Below, piece after piece: positions 13,501 through 24,697 of a DNA stretch of 64,000 bases. Source of the DNA: Camellia lanceoleosa (lineage: Eukaryota > Streptophyta > Magnoliopsida > Ericales > Theaceae). A model generated the notes under the pieces. That model saw only the letters and a list, made by a program, of their open reading frames with translations, did no database searches and was not told where the DNA came from. The translations under genes were made by a program, and so were the position numbers. Positions within the stretch are counted from its first letter, which is position 1, and each line of letters starts with the position of its first letter. Location: NCBI GenBank assembly GCA_025200525.1, contig CM045762.1, positions 77,683,217-77,747,216 on the forward strand, in the 5' to 3' direction.

Positions 13501-15422
13501 TACGTCACACAATTTGGAGGGCCCACGTTCCACACCAAAATGATCAATATAGAACCATTTCCCTGTGGTTGAATCTGCCACCATTGGCACATGTGGTGGT
13601 GTGTCGCATATATCCATGTCCTCTTCCATTGAAGGAAGCTCCTCGGTCGTGCCATTAGCCTGAGGAGACTCTTTTGGATTCACTCCTTGAGTTTTAGATT
13701 GCTCTTCCTCCTGAGACGGATGGTCAATGGTTTTCTCAACTGACCCACTACCATTATGCAAACTGCTTCTGTTTGGAAATTCTTTAGCCAATATGTGGGA
13801 ATCGCTCCCATGAGGATCTTTCAGATCAAGCTTCTCTTCTTGCCCTTTATTTCCATAATGACTTAACCGCTTTTCACTTGCTCCAATTTTTCGATTTGTT
13901 TCCTGGTAATTATTGGGCCTACTCCTATCAAGTGGGGAACGTTCCAAGAAGTTAGGGGTCCGATCCCTGCGATCATGATAACGAGCTCGATCTTGTGGGG
14001 ATCGTGCTGAGTAGCTAGGACTTCGGGTTCTATGATCAAAGTGACGACTCCGATCATATGGGGACCTTTCCCGGTAGACTGGACTTCGATCCCTGTGGTC
14101 AGTGTAGCGGGCCCGCTGATGTGGGGACCGCTCAGAATGACGTGGGCTACTACCATGCTTGTCATAAGATACTCTGGAAGACAAAGCAGATTCATAATGT
14201 CTAGAAGAGTACCTGTCAGAATTAATATTTCTAGAGGAAGACGGATTTCTATAAGACTTCTCCACAGAACGGCGTGAGTAGTGCTCTGAATATGTGGAGC
14301 GACCGCCATCATCAGAAAGCCTCCGGCTTTTTGAGCTTGTATAATCACCATATTCTCCATAATGTTTACGATCACCGTTGTCAGAATCATTACCATACCG
14401 CTTCAACCGGTTTCCAGATGAGTATTCTCTGCCATGATTCTTCCCATTGTTGAGTTCACTCTTAAAAGAGCCTTCCTCATCAACAATTTTTGAACCCAGC
14501 CTTGGATTTCTCTCTGGACCAGTTTCCCACCTGGAGGACTTTTCCAAATACTGGCTCCCATTTCTGCTGAACCCCTTCTCATCTGCATGCTTAGCAGAAG
14601 GAGGTGTCCACTCTCGTTCGCATTTCCATCCCTTGTTTTTGGCTAAATCATCCCGGCGCATTTTCAAATACCTATACTCATCCTTCACCACTTCACTTTT
14701 ATGCCACCTTTCTGGGATAAACTCTCCTTTCTCCAGTTCAATTTTAGAACCTCTCCACAACCCGAATTCTGCTTTCTCAGGCTCTCCTTTCCTAAACTTC
14801 TCTGTAACATCATCACTTCGAGACCTCCAAGAACTGAATTCCCCTTTATCTGCATATTCCTTCCGCCACTTCCCCGGACCAAACTCTCCCTTTTCTAGGT
14901 CCCCTTTCCTCCATCTCTCAGCTGGAGACTCTCCCTTCTCAATTTCACTCTTCAGTTCAAATTCCCCTTTATCTGCATATTCCTTTCGCCACTTCCCCGG
15001 ACCAAACTCTCCCTTTTCTGTGTCCCCTTTCCTCCATTTATCAGCTGGAGACTCTCCCTTCTCAATTTCGCTCTTCAGTTCAAATTTCCGCGGCTTCTCA
15101 GGAATCATATCCCCATTCTGCCATCTAGGCCATGAACCCAATTCACCTTCCTCAATTTCCTCTTTTGGCACCTTATCTATACAAAATTCACCATTCTCAA
15201 CTTCTCTACTGCTCTTACCTTTCCCAGGACCCAATTCAACCTTCCCACACTCTGTCTTCTTCTGAAATTGCTCTTTTTCACCTTCATCTTCATCTTTCGC
15301 TTAATAACTTTGAAAGACTTTGATTTGAACTTGCCATTGTTGCCTCCGCAAAATGTCTCTGAAATCGAAAACCGCTCCATAATATGCTGCAAAGGCACGC
15401 ATGCAACGCCACCATCGCCCAT
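747..15422 (-). CDS. ATXR3: SET-domain histone H3K4 methyltransferase ATXR3/SDG2-like, 3' end outside window
   Basis: Nuclear histone methyltransferase; in Arabidopsis ATXR3/SDG2 is the main H3K4 trimethylase. Ten coding exons fit by frame, GT/AG sites and phase: 15422-13122, 12963-12907, 10940-9738, 7377-7028, 6910-6377, 6291-6191, 3672-2622, 2512-2441, 1068-958, 847-747. The N-terminus reads MGDGGVACVPLQHIMER, close to known ATXR3 starts. It is followed by EKGE-type charged repeats, an RS/RD-rich stretch, a GYF-like segment (GKWFYIDHFG), a second GYF-like segment (GGWYYLDGAGHEQGP), a conserved SYKSREFAAAINEV region, and the SET domain beginning at KGLGVVCNK. The SET motif NYASRICHSCRPNC lies in the last visible exon. 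The last SET part, post-SET and C-terminus are beyond base 1. About 1,960 codons are visible of a family length near 2,300-2,400. Exon 1 carries an apparent 1-bp frameshift near 15274-15278. Family assignment is very secure. Confidence 0.96.
1069..2440 (-). other. ATXR3 intron between exons 8 and 9
   Basis: AT-rich intron flanked by a good donor (GAG|GTATGG) and acceptor (TTATAG|GTTTAT) on the minus strand. It has a poly-A tract near 1620 and a short GA run near 2275-2290. I see no transposon termini or second gene. Confidence 0.8.
3918..4015. mobile_element. PIF/Harbinger-like MITE (98 bp) in ATXR3 intron
   Basis: The termini are GGCCTCGTTTGG and its reverse complement CCAAACGAGGCC, flanked on both sides by TAA (3915-3917 and 4016-4018). 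This is the 3-bp target duplication of PIF/Harbinger (Tourist-like) elements. It is non-autonomous with no coding capacity. It sits in the intron between exons 6 and 7. Confidence 0.85.
4475..5641. mobile_element. hAT-type non-autonomous element in ATXR3 intron
   Basis: Perfect 17-bp terminal inverted repeats (CAGTGTTATTAAAAGCG) and a perfect 8-bp target duplication GGTTAAAT (4467-4474 and 5642-5649) identify a hAT-superfamily insertion of 1,167 bp. Both ends have GC-rich subterminal copies of AGGCGC/GCGCCT. The interior holds AT-rich sequence (4560-5060), a GAA/GA microsatellite (5113-5165) and imperfect repeats of GTCGAATCGAG (5185-5460). No transposase can be read. Confidence 0.9.
7523..7568. 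repeat. (AAT)n microsatellite
   Basis: About 15 uninterrupted AAT units in the intron between ATXR3 exons 3 and 4. The tyrosine- or isoleucine-rich frames across it are not genes. Confidence 0.95.
8192..9060. mobile_element. hAT-like element with GAATCG subterminal repeats in ATXR3 intron
   Basis: An 8-bp duplication CTCCCTAG flanks the element (8184-8191 and 9061-9068). The ends are diverged inverted repeats (CATAGTTGTCAAAT and, read from the right, CTCTATTATCAAAAT). Multiple GAATCG/CGATTC motifs cluster within about 120 bases of each end. The 869-bp element is AT-rich inside and has no coding frame. Fit is best with non-autonomous hAT elements having subterminal motif arrays. Confidence 0.8.
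11183..11433. mobile_element. Harbinger-like MITE (251 bp) in ATXR3 intron
   Basis: The ends are GGCCCTGTTTGGTAG and CTACCAAACGGGGCC, with ATA on both outer sides. The interior has inverted copies of AGCTTATAAGTCAAAAATCAGCTTAT-like sequence. It is a miniature non-autonomous element in the long intron between exons 2 and 3. Confidence 0.8.
11434..12906 (-). other. Remainder of ATXR3 intron between exons 2 and 3
   Basis: AT-rich sequence with a simple AAAT tract near 12770-12800. The open frame at 11776-12051 shows no recognisable similarity and no splice context. No further transposon ends were found. Confidence 0.7.
15274..15278 (-). other. Apparent 1-bp frameshift in ATXR3 exon 1
   Basis: The frame opened by the ATG at 15422 reads a typical ATXR3 N-terminus and basic stretch, then ends at a stop near 15177. 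The frame carrying the remaining 700 codons of exon 1 is closed upstream by a TAA at about 15301-15303. The two overlap only in about 15177-15300. The ATXR3-like sequence crosses from one to the other near a run of five A (minus strand). One extra base there would join them. Splice phases of all later exons agree with the downstream frame and total length modulo 3 only if one base is added. Confidence 0.75.
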
Positions 15423-15900
15423 GGAAGTCCAATATTCCCCCTCCCCCAAAAAAAAAACCACGAAAACCCTAATTCTCTCCTTCACCGGGGCTATCGATGC
15501 TCATACTTCAATCACTTCAATCCTCTCAATCTTCGCGCCAATCCGAAACCCTAATTGAAACCAAAAACACAAAAACACGTAATGAATCGTAAACAAACAA
15601 GTCAACAAAGCAATGTAAGGTATGAGAAACCCAAAAAAATAAAAAACATGTAACACTCTGTGTCACAAACTTGAAAAAACTTCGAATCAATAAACCCAAA
15701 AAACAACAATTCGTAGCCAAGAAATTGAAACCCTAGGGTTTTGAATGAACAAGGAAAGAGAAGGAAGGTAACTTACGGGGAATTGAAGAGCTGAGTCGAT
15801 AGATCGAGAAGCGAGGGAGCGAATCGTGAAAGCTTTTTAATCGAAGAACGCGAGAGCAAAGGCACACAGATCGAGAATCAGAGTGAGGAAGAAGAGTTGA
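15423..15900 (-). promoter_or_regulatory. ATXR3 5' UTR with probable leader intron
   Basis: A strong donor (CCCC|GTAAGT on the minus strand, boundary 15777/15776) lies about 350 bases upstream of the start codon. A poly-T tract followed by AG near 15437 could be the acceptor, giving a leader intron of about 340 bases. Upstream (15890-15935) is a CT/GA-rich stretch like the pyrimidine patches of plant core promoters. The transcription start is not determined. Confidence 0.4.
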
Positions 15901-15929
15901 AGATAAATCTCTCTCTCTCACTTTCTCTC

Positions 15930-17327
15930 TCTATAAATCGTTTTAGGTGTTCTTCTTGTTGTTCTTCTTCGTCTGCGAGACGAAAATCTTTGGTGCTAAT
16001 TTCTTATTTTTTTTTTTTTTTTTTTTTTTTTCTCTCACTTCTAATTTTCCCGTACGGTATCCCTGTGTATTTATTAACGAAGTAACGCAAGAAAAATATG
16101 GAAAAATTATAAAGAAAATTTATTAGATAATCTTTTTTTAAGTGTTAAAATTTATTAGAAAATCTTTTTTTTAAGTGTTTATATAATTAGTTTATAAAAT
16201 ATTTTTTATCTTTTAATAAGTTTTATTATTTGGGTAATTATTTTATTAAATTTTAATTTTTATATTTAAGGTATTTTATGGATATTGTTATCTTTATAAA
16301 TATTTTTTGAATGGTTAGTAATTTAGTAATGTGAATATTTATATTTTACAATGTGAATACTCACATTAATGTTAATATTCATATTAATAGTGTGAACATT
16401 CACATTGACGATGTGAACATACACATTGATAGTGTTAACATTCATATCACGGAACATTCATACTGTAAATATGAATATTATTAGGGGTATTTTGATAACT
16501 ATGTTACCTATAGGATTTATTGGAATATAAGAAAATAATGTGAACTAAATAAAATATAAATAAGTGAAAAAAGAATTTATAAAAAAAATGTCCCAAATTA
16601 CAATCAAAAGGAAAAAAAAAAGGAAAAATTTATATAAAAAATTTAAGTTTTGTTATAAAATTAAATTTTTAATTTTATCAATTCAAATTTAAAATTTTTG
16701 ATTTATTATTAATTTAAATTATTTTTTATTTTTTTAAGTAAAATTAATATATTTTAATTATTAAATTCAATCAAAAAGGTATTTCAAACATTTTATATAT
16801 ACACATTGGATATAGTGAAATACTCTTTTTGTCGGTTTTATCCAACAAAAATAAGTAAATGATTTAGATTGAAAACAAATAAAAATATTAAGATTTAAAT
16901 TGAAAAAATTAAAATTTCAAGATTTTTTTTTTTTTTTTTTTTTTTTGGCTACAAAACTCAAACCCTAAGATTTTTATTTTTTTTTTTGGTAATTGATTAT
17001 AACAAAAAAATCAATTGAATGAATGAAATGTATTTAGAGACGTTGTGCTTGAATATGTTTTGTAAGACACTTGCATGAGGAGTATCGTCCAGCCAAGTAT
17101 GATGAGTAATGTCTTTGTAAAAATAGTTTTTTAGAAATCATTTTGAAATGGCTATTCTATACAATGTTTTATGAAATCTATGTTTTGTTTACGAAATGTC
17201 TAATGTAATAAGTATTTTCTGTAACGTTAAGTTACGCTATGGAATTTCAAAATGATTCTGATATGACAGGTTTTTCTAAAAACTTCTGTTTGATGAGAAT
17301 GAATGATATCCCTTTTTGATCATCCAA
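15930..17327. other. AT-rich intergenic DNA upstream of ATXR3
   Basis: Poly-T tracts at about 16008-16031 and 16922-16946. Imperfect short repeats of TGTGAACATTCACATTGA at about 16320-16470 contain small palindromes. Nothing coding is supported. Confidence 0.7.
16690..16900. repeat. Foldback repeat, copy 1
   Basis: AT-rich inverted repeat with arms containing TTTTAATTATTAAATTCAAT and AATGATTTAGATTGAAAAC-like sequence. The same arrangement recurs at 18350-18800 and 49990-50200. It is probably a small non-autonomous foldback family; superfamily unknown. Confidence 0.5.
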
Positions 17328-18347
17328 TGTGACATCCATGAATACATGCTTTGAGTCACGGAAATTTCCGTTATGTTTAAGTCAATCCAATGTGGTCATT
17401 ATGGATACGTCGACCTATTGTGGTTATTATGTCTAAGTAGATCAATTGTGGTCGTTATGTTTTTGTTGATCCGTTGTGATCGTTATGTATATGTCGATCC
17501 GTAGTGATCGTTATGCCTATGCCTCTGGTCTTTTATGGTCGTTTTGCTAATATTTTGTTTAGTATTATTGTACCCCGAAGTGTAAGTAACTCAGAACGGT
17601 TGATGAACTTTATGAATTCTAAATGTGTATATATGATAAATGCTTTGTTTTGGCACAAACGTTCTATATGGAATTTTGTCAAGGGTTTAATAAAGCTTTT
17701 GGAAATGTACCGCACTATGTCTTAAACTGTGAAAGGGTTAATGGTTTGAGAAACTTTATTTCTGATTACAAGTATTTGGAAAATACTTTGATCATGTGTA
17801 AGAACATTGCTTTGATTTTATAAGTTATGAACCTCATTCATTTAACCTCCTTACACTGACGTTGTTTATTGGGCTCTAACACGTTATTTTATATATGTAT
17901 GTAGGTGATCAAGTGCAAGAGCTGACTTAGTGGTGTCAACTTAAACTCTGTTTTGTCAAGCAAAATACTGTGTCTCACCGCGAGGTTCCAAACTGTTAAG
18001 CGTCAAGTCTTTTTGGATGGTTTAGAGTTCACCCTTTTGAAATTATGATCAAGTGTAAAGTTTAGTCTTAAGAATTTTGTTATGATTGATTTTATTTTGT
18101 TAATGGGATTTAATCCCTAAGTCATGTTTATGTTTTGTGTACCTAAACTTGACATGGACTTATGTATATATGTTTATATACTGGTTTGTTTTATTCTATT
18201 TAAGTTTGTACAGCTCATTGGACGTAATATTTTATTAATTAGTGGTTTTCATACCCCTATCATTGTATTATCATAAGCGCACCTTTGGTAATCTCATTCT
18301 TGGCGGTCATGATGCTAAACTTATAAGAACCAGTTTGGGTTGTGACA
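17328..18347 (+). repeat. Possible degenerate solo LTR
   Basis: The segment starts TGTGACATCC and ends GGGTTGTGACA, the TG...CA style seen in plant chromovirus LTRs. The sequence outside both ends belongs to the foldback repeat type. No target duplication is evident, so the call is tentative. Inside is a four-copy imperfect tandem repeat of about 34 bases at 17389-17525 (unit like GTGGTCGTTATG...GTCGATC). Confidence 0.35.
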
Positions 18348-18349
18348 AT

Positions 18350-18800
18350 AATTTTGATTTGTTTTCAATCTAAAACATTTATCTATTTTTATTAATTAAA
18401 ATCGATAAAAAAATTAATTATTAAACTCAATGAAAATGAATATTTTAAATATTTTAGATATGCCTACGTGGAGTTTTTGATGATTAAAAAAACAAAAACA
18501 AAAAAATCTAAGATTTTGACAGTTTGATCCTTATAACAAAATAAATTTTATGAATTTAAACCCTAAATTTTAGATTTCTTTTCAATTTGCACTATTTGTC
18601 GATTTTTGTTAACAAAAAATGACGAAAAAATTGATATTTTAGTCATTAAACTTAATAAAAATTAGGTTTTTAAATATATACTTACATTGAATTTAATGAC
18701 TAAAATACTTTTTTTTTTATTGGTTTTAGTCAATAAAAATAGACAAATGATTTATATTAAAAATTGAAAGGAAATAAAAATAACCGCAAAAATTATATGG
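18350..18800. repeat. Foldback repeat, copies 2 and 3
   Basis: Arms of about 75 bases at 18575-18650 and 18690-18780 are inverted relative to each other (TTTAGTCATTAAACTTAAT against GAATTTAATGACTAAAATA). A further partial arm lies at 18355-18460. Same family as 16690-16900 and 49990-50200. Confidence 0.55.
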
Positions 18801-19534
18801 GTCCCGACATTGCCACATGGCGGAATTATGAATTGCTGTGTGTATGACAATTGTCAAATCATTATCAAACACTGTATTAGTATTTTATTTTATGCAAAAC
18901 TCATAAAGAGATAAAAGTTTATCAATATAGGAGTCCTAATTAGAGATTGTCTGGGATCGGATTTTTAGAACATCCAATCTATTCGATAGGCAAGTCACTA
19001 TATATTGTAAATATGCGACACCCTTATGAGTTGACGTACGCAATTTCTCTCTATGGATTAGTCTATTAAATATTTTGATAATATTGGCGGACTGACTTGG
19101 GCGTTGGAGGGCCCCGACTGTTCAACGGTTGGGATGTTTTGTCTTGTAGATGGCGATTGCGTGGGGTGTTTTCGTTAAATTTCTTTATTAACAAGTATGT
19201 GATTTTTCTGTGTTCATACAAAAATAAATCAAAATCTATGATTTAAATTGATAAATTAAAATATGAGGATTTATTTTGTTAGAAGGGTCAAACCATCAAA
19301 AGGGGATCGTTAAATTGGGGGTTGTCAAATTGTGGATTGTTTTGAAAAGTGAGTTAAAAGCTGATTTTTTTTACTTTTGTGACCTTTTTTTAAATTAAAA
19401 AAAAAAAGTGCAAAAAAAATAAGGAGATATGATCGAAAAAATCAAAAAATTACTTTAATCATATTTTGAAAACAAGCCTTATTTTGAGAATTACGTTTGG
19501 GTAGGGAGGATTTATTTATTTATTTTGATAATAT

Positions 19535-20120
19535 AAGGGTTTTTTTTTATTTTATTTTGAATGGGAGTAAAATCTATTAAGGATAAGTCAAACGACACTT
19601 ACAATGGATTCCATGCCTACACAAATAGAGCTTACTCTAAACAAAAGAAAAATGGATAAAGAGGCATACAGGCAAAGCCATAATAGTATCAAAGACATAA
19701 TCATCCAAGATCCTAACTCGTACTGCAATGCAGAAGCGAACATAAGAGATCAATACTAGGACTGGTCAGAGATACTACAAAAGCAGCAAACCAAAACAAA
19801 GATCTAGGGGAGGTAGAAATCAGATCTGGTGGTGGTTTCTACGGTGAGAAATGGCAATGGGCGGCAGATTCGGTTATGGTGTGGTGGTAGTGGCAAGAAG
19901 CGGCAGATTTAGCTTCGGTTGAGAGGGAGAAGGAGGAGAAACTCAAAAGCATTCACCCTAAGGGAAAGAAACACCTCACAAGGAGGGAGAGATTGGGAAG
20001 AAAGTTCTCCCAAGGTTTATTTTGCAGAAAATAGAAGAAAACATAGGGGAGAGAGGAGAGAGGTGGCCAAAGCCCCCTTCCCCTCCCAAGCGGCGCACTC
20101 ACTCAAACAACCTTAGGAGA
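19535..20120 (-). mobile_element. Possible non-LTR retroelement fragment (minus)
   Basis: Read on the minus strand, this stretch starts GC- and GA-rich near 20110, passes through unremarkable sequence and ends in CAAAATAAAATAAAAAAAA at about 19545, like a poly(A)-tailed retroelement. No protein domain is visible. Confidence 0.35.
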
Positions 20121-21239
20121 TTATATACAATTTGATCAGCAGAATTTGAGGTGACTTTGACCATTGGACGACTCACACATGCTATCGTTTATGATCAAAT
20201 TTATATATTAACAAAATTTATTACCTCGTAAATTTAAGATCTACATGCAAGAGGAAAAATAAAATAAAATTCATCACAATCTAAGTTTGATAGAGACCAA
20301 AAAAAATATTTTAATGAAATGTTGTTTGGTGGTTTTTTTTTTAATGTTTTTTTAGGTTGTTTCAAGGATTTATTTATTGAAATTTCTCTTCTATCAATAT
20401 GTTATAGAAATGAAATTTGACCCAAAAAAATACATTTGACTAGTAGTGTATAGATACTCTTCAAATCCTTTGAAGTTATGCTGATGTTTGAAAATTTAAT
20501 TTGTTGAGAAAAATAAAAGGAAAGGGATAAAATAAACTAAATTCATTCTTTTGTATAGTTGGATTAGGAAATTGAAGTTGAAGATAAATTAAAAGGGTAT
20601 TTGTCAAAAAAGAATAATTTTTATGTTACAAATTATACATATATAAGTAATTTTGTTTGATTTTCATTGTCTCTCTCAATAAATCTAAGATCTAAATGTA
20701 GTATTAAATGATAAATATCAAATGTACAAGCATTTTAATTTATAGATTGATGTGGTATGGCATAATTAAGAACTAAAATAAGCATGTAAAAGGATAAAAA
20801 TATTACTTTCATTTTCTAAAGTAAAAAAAATAATAATAATAATAATTAAAAAAACCTTACAACCATCCTCACCACCAGAGTTTAGGCCAAAATCATTTTC
20901 TGATTTTTAAAGACGACAACATTTTTGAAATCTAACAGGACAAAGAAGAGCTTTATGAATGCCACCACCATTTCCTTTTTTGAAAAAGGGATATTACAGT
21001 TCATTTCTTTAAAAAAAAAATAAAATTATTAACATTAATAATTAAAGTTATAAAATTTTTAATGTTTTTGCAATAATTTTTCTGATATAACACTGAATTA
21101 TAATTCCCCCTTACAAAAATTGTCACTAACATTATCACTGACATTCTACCATCACAATCATTAGGGTGATAACAAAAATCTAAATATAATTTTTTCAAAG
21201 ATAATTTCCTAAGAAACATTTCCTCTAGAAAAAATTTAT
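20121..21239. other. AT-rich intergenic DNA
   Basis: No gene or repeat termini recognised. It contains an (AAT)n tract near 20830-20848. Confidence 0.6.
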
Positions 21240-21264
21240 CTACAACAAATAGTGGATTTTAAAA

Positions 21265-21900
21265 CTTTTTTGGTTTTTTAGATCGAAAAGAAAATCTTCA
21301 TTACAAAATCGATAAAATATTAGATCAGTTTGATATAGCGGTATCATAAGATTTTCAAAAGAGATAAATAACCTCCATAAAAAGAAGGATCTAACCCTCC
21401 ACAGAGAAAGAGAAAAAGCCACCACAAGGAATGGAAACAAACCTTTGCGCATAAATGATTATTATATCAACAGACTAAAAATTAAAAAAATCAAACAAAC
21501 AAACAAACAAACATCAAATCCAAGTCGCCAACGAACTCGTCCAAAATTACACTACTCTACAGCATTAACTTAGAATCTTAAAACCCTACCTCCGTTGGTC
21601 AAGATAGAACATTAAGGTTGATGTAGTTACCTAGCGTGAAACAAACACATTATCCAATGTCATCCTTCTGATTGTGAGAAGATCAAAATTTAGATCTTAA
21701 AGTTTTGGGTTTGAAGGTGAAGAAAGTAAGGCGGTGATAGACGCAGAGGCAACCATCAGATCTAGGCTAAGGACCAAATCTAGAGGGAAATCGGGGAGAG
21801 GGAGAGAAAACAGATAGGTGGAGGACCTACCACCGGGTCCTTATCATCTTGCAAGAAAATCTAGACAAAAAAACAAAAGGATTTTAGGGTTTGGGAAGAG
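21265..21900 (-). mobile_element. LINE-like 3' end fragment (minus)
   Basis: On the minus strand the segment ends with GAAGATTTTCTTTTCGATCTAAAAAA, split here as a T-rich 3' UTR followed by an A-rich tail. A very similar tail occurs at 27130-27190. This matches 3' ends of truncated plant LINEs. No reverse transcriptase coding remains. Confidence 0.45.
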
Positions 21901-23629
21901 AAAAAAAAATTCTCAACTTTTTCTTTAAAATAATAAAGCGTGTAAAAGATCCATTAGGTTTTAGAGTGAATCACCTTGTTTACTTGAGTTTTCAAAAAAA
22001 TGTAAAAAAATGAATAAAATAAAAATAATAATAAAAACACTCATTGTTTTTATATGATTTTCACTTTTTGTGGAAAAACAATTTAAAATTATTTTTTAGT
22101 ACTTATTTTTGTTAAACGAATTTTCTTTTTTTTTGAAAAAATAAATAATTAAATTTTAAAAAACTCAACCAAGATGAAAGTTAATACAATAGAATGAGGG
22201 GTATCTAAGTAATTTGAGACAGGTATTAGTTTCATTTGGAGATAGACTCTGGGGATGGAGGATTTGGTAAATAGCAAGTCTGGAGTGTGGTTCCAAATTA
22301 GTGTCAAGAATGGAGTGTGTAATGAAATTGAAAGGGCATATTGTGGAGTTTATGCGTGTAGAATAAATCTGAACTATATATTGATATTTCTAAATAATTT
22401 CTTAGTAAATTATTTCGCCTTCGGAGTATTACTCATTTCTTCGGTAAATTATAGCCGTGTGTTTGGCGCGCAACTTGTAGAGTAAAATATTGAGGGTTGA
22501 ACAGTGGAGGGACTCTCAACGTCATCATGATTTTCGAGCTTGGGCTCTGAGTGAGAAGCCCCATTTTCTTGGGAGTTTCTCACTGTCCAAACAACTGTTA
22601 TAGTCTAGCATATTATTTTTAGTTGGGCTGGTGTGGGCTTGAAGCCCAAACTTGAGTTTTTCCTTCTCCATCCGTTTCTCACCTATCTAATGGTTACTAG
22701 AATGTGATTGGTGGTTTCAAAACGATAACAATATATATATATATTTAATATTATAATTAAGGGTATCTCTCATTCAACCCAAGGTAATTGAATTTGAATT
22801 GTCTCATATTTGAATAGTTGAGAATTAATTCTTAAAAGTTCTAAAATTAACAACCGAATAAATTTCCACTTACCTCTTAAAAAACTCGAATTTGAAACCT
22901 AAAATCTTATATATTTGGTCTTGATGTATCTCTTAATTTAATTTGTGGTAGAGGACCATTGTGAGAAATAAATTATGACAAAGTTTTAGAAGACCAAATG
23001 GTATGTTGTTGTAACTAAATCACAAACTTTTGTAATATGAATTGTAAAATTTTGGACATTTTGTTACACTAATTTATGACGGGATTACATATTTTATGAT
23101 TAATGTTCATGAACCCTAATGCACACCATAGGCATTCTCATATATTTTTGTGTAATCAAATGGTAACATGAATCTTTAAGGTAGGTTGATGTTATCACTT
23201 GATAAAATTGAAAATCAAGTCAAGTTTTTATTTTTTATTTTTGTGTCAATCGTTACCAGAGTAATTATAATTATTAAAAATATTTTACATTATCAAGCAG
23301 CCTACTAGTTCACAATAGCTAAAAAGCCAATAAAATCTAACTCAATCAATAAACCAAGCTCAAGTCGAACAACCATTACGAACTACATACAACTCCCATA
23401 ATAATGTGAGAGAAAACCATCACCACAAAAAATATCAAACTCTTCTCCATAGAAATTGAACTAAAAACTTTACACTCAAAGAGTGTTACACAATCACTAG
23501 GCCAAATGGCCTAGTATTAAGTCAAGTTCATCTAACGTAAAATTAAGAATTATTTTGGGTTAGTTTTTAGGTTTAAGTAATAAGTGATTATGAGTTGTCA
23601 AGGCAACTTTTAATCACAAAATCACTCAG
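21901..23629. other. AT-rich intergenic DNA
   Basis: A 76-codon frame at 22255-22485 has no recognisable domain and unremarkable composition. I see no supported gene. Confidence 0.6.
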
Positions 23630-23760
23630 ACTTTGTTTGGTTGATATATTTGGATAAAAATTTAAAAAGAGAAAATGTATTTCACTCATATTTCACGTAC
23701 TTCTTTTTTTTTTTTTTTTTTTTAAATTTCTATCTAAATTTGTAAACCAAACACAATGTT
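23630..23760. mobile_element. Possible small MITE
   Basis: The ends ACTTTGTTTGGTTGATATA and (right, inverted) AACATTGTGTTTGGTTTACA pair over about 35 bases around a poly-T core (about 23705-23723). The target duplication is unclear. Confidence 0.45.
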
Positions 23761-23816
23761 AAGGCTATCAAACGTAGCCTAAGTGCTAATTGTAAGTTTT
23801 TCAATTTTCCCCCTTA

Positions 23817-24029
23817 GGTTTGGTTTGGGAGTGAGTTGGCTTTTTGATTTTTTTAGCTATTTTAACTTGAGAGTAAAAAGTTTGGTTTGGGAAGGACTTT
23901 TGACTTTTTTGTGAGAGAAAGAATATAATGATTATGAATTAAATGTGATATTTCGTCTTATTGGGACTAAAAAGCTTATTTTATTTTTTATGACTATTTT
24001 AACCCTAAACCCACTTCCCAAACAATGGC
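23817..24029. mobile_element. PIF/Harbinger-like MITE (213 bp)
   Basis: The left end GGTTTGGTTTGGGAGTG pairs with the right end CACTTCCCAAACAATGGC. A TTA duplication is present on both sides (23814-23816 and 24030-24032). Non-autonomous. Confidence 0.75.
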
Positions 24030-24697
24030 TTAGTCTTACTTTATAGTCGACAGATGGGTTATGACCTTGGAAATTCTTAGGCATTTATTTTTTTAATTGA
24101 TGAGAAACAGTTAATAAATATGAGAATAATTATACTCAATTGGTCTAACAACACATTTAAAAGTCCGACAACTAACACGATAATAAATTTTAAAATCATC
24201 TTTTAAAATGATGTATCCTTGATCTTTCTAGTTGAAGTGTACCTAGATGACCAACCAAACTAACCTTTGTCAGTTAAACTAAAAAAAGAAAAAAAATTTA
24301 AGCTATTAGGGTTGGAGGAAGGATATTGTTCTCACTGAAATTACATGAATTTGATTCCATTGAAATTATGAAATTGAAATCTCCTTTCTAGTACTTGGAA
24401 CAATTCTTTACATCTTTGTTGCCAAGTCTACTTGCTTTCTTTTGATCACTAGCAATATAATTCTAGTTAAGGTTTTGTTTTTATTAGACAAAATAGATTG
24501 GCTCCATTTTATAGTGTTGTGTTTGAATTTTGCATTTATGAAGAAATTAAGAAAAAAAAAAAATTCTTACAAATTTAATTTTTTTCTTCTTAAAATGAAA
24601 ATCTAAACATGACTTGAGTATATGATGAAAAGCAAATTCAAGACATTTTCTTTTAATTTGTGCCAAAACTCAAGATTAAATACCACTTTGTTCACAG

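Noticed and set aside
14447..15265. 272-codon serine/phenylalanine-rich plus-strand frame
   Set aside because: Shadow of the repetitive EKGE-coding part of ATXR3 exon 1.
17504..17823. Small frames within the putative solo LTR
   Set aside because: Short, overlapping, no protein similarity recognised.
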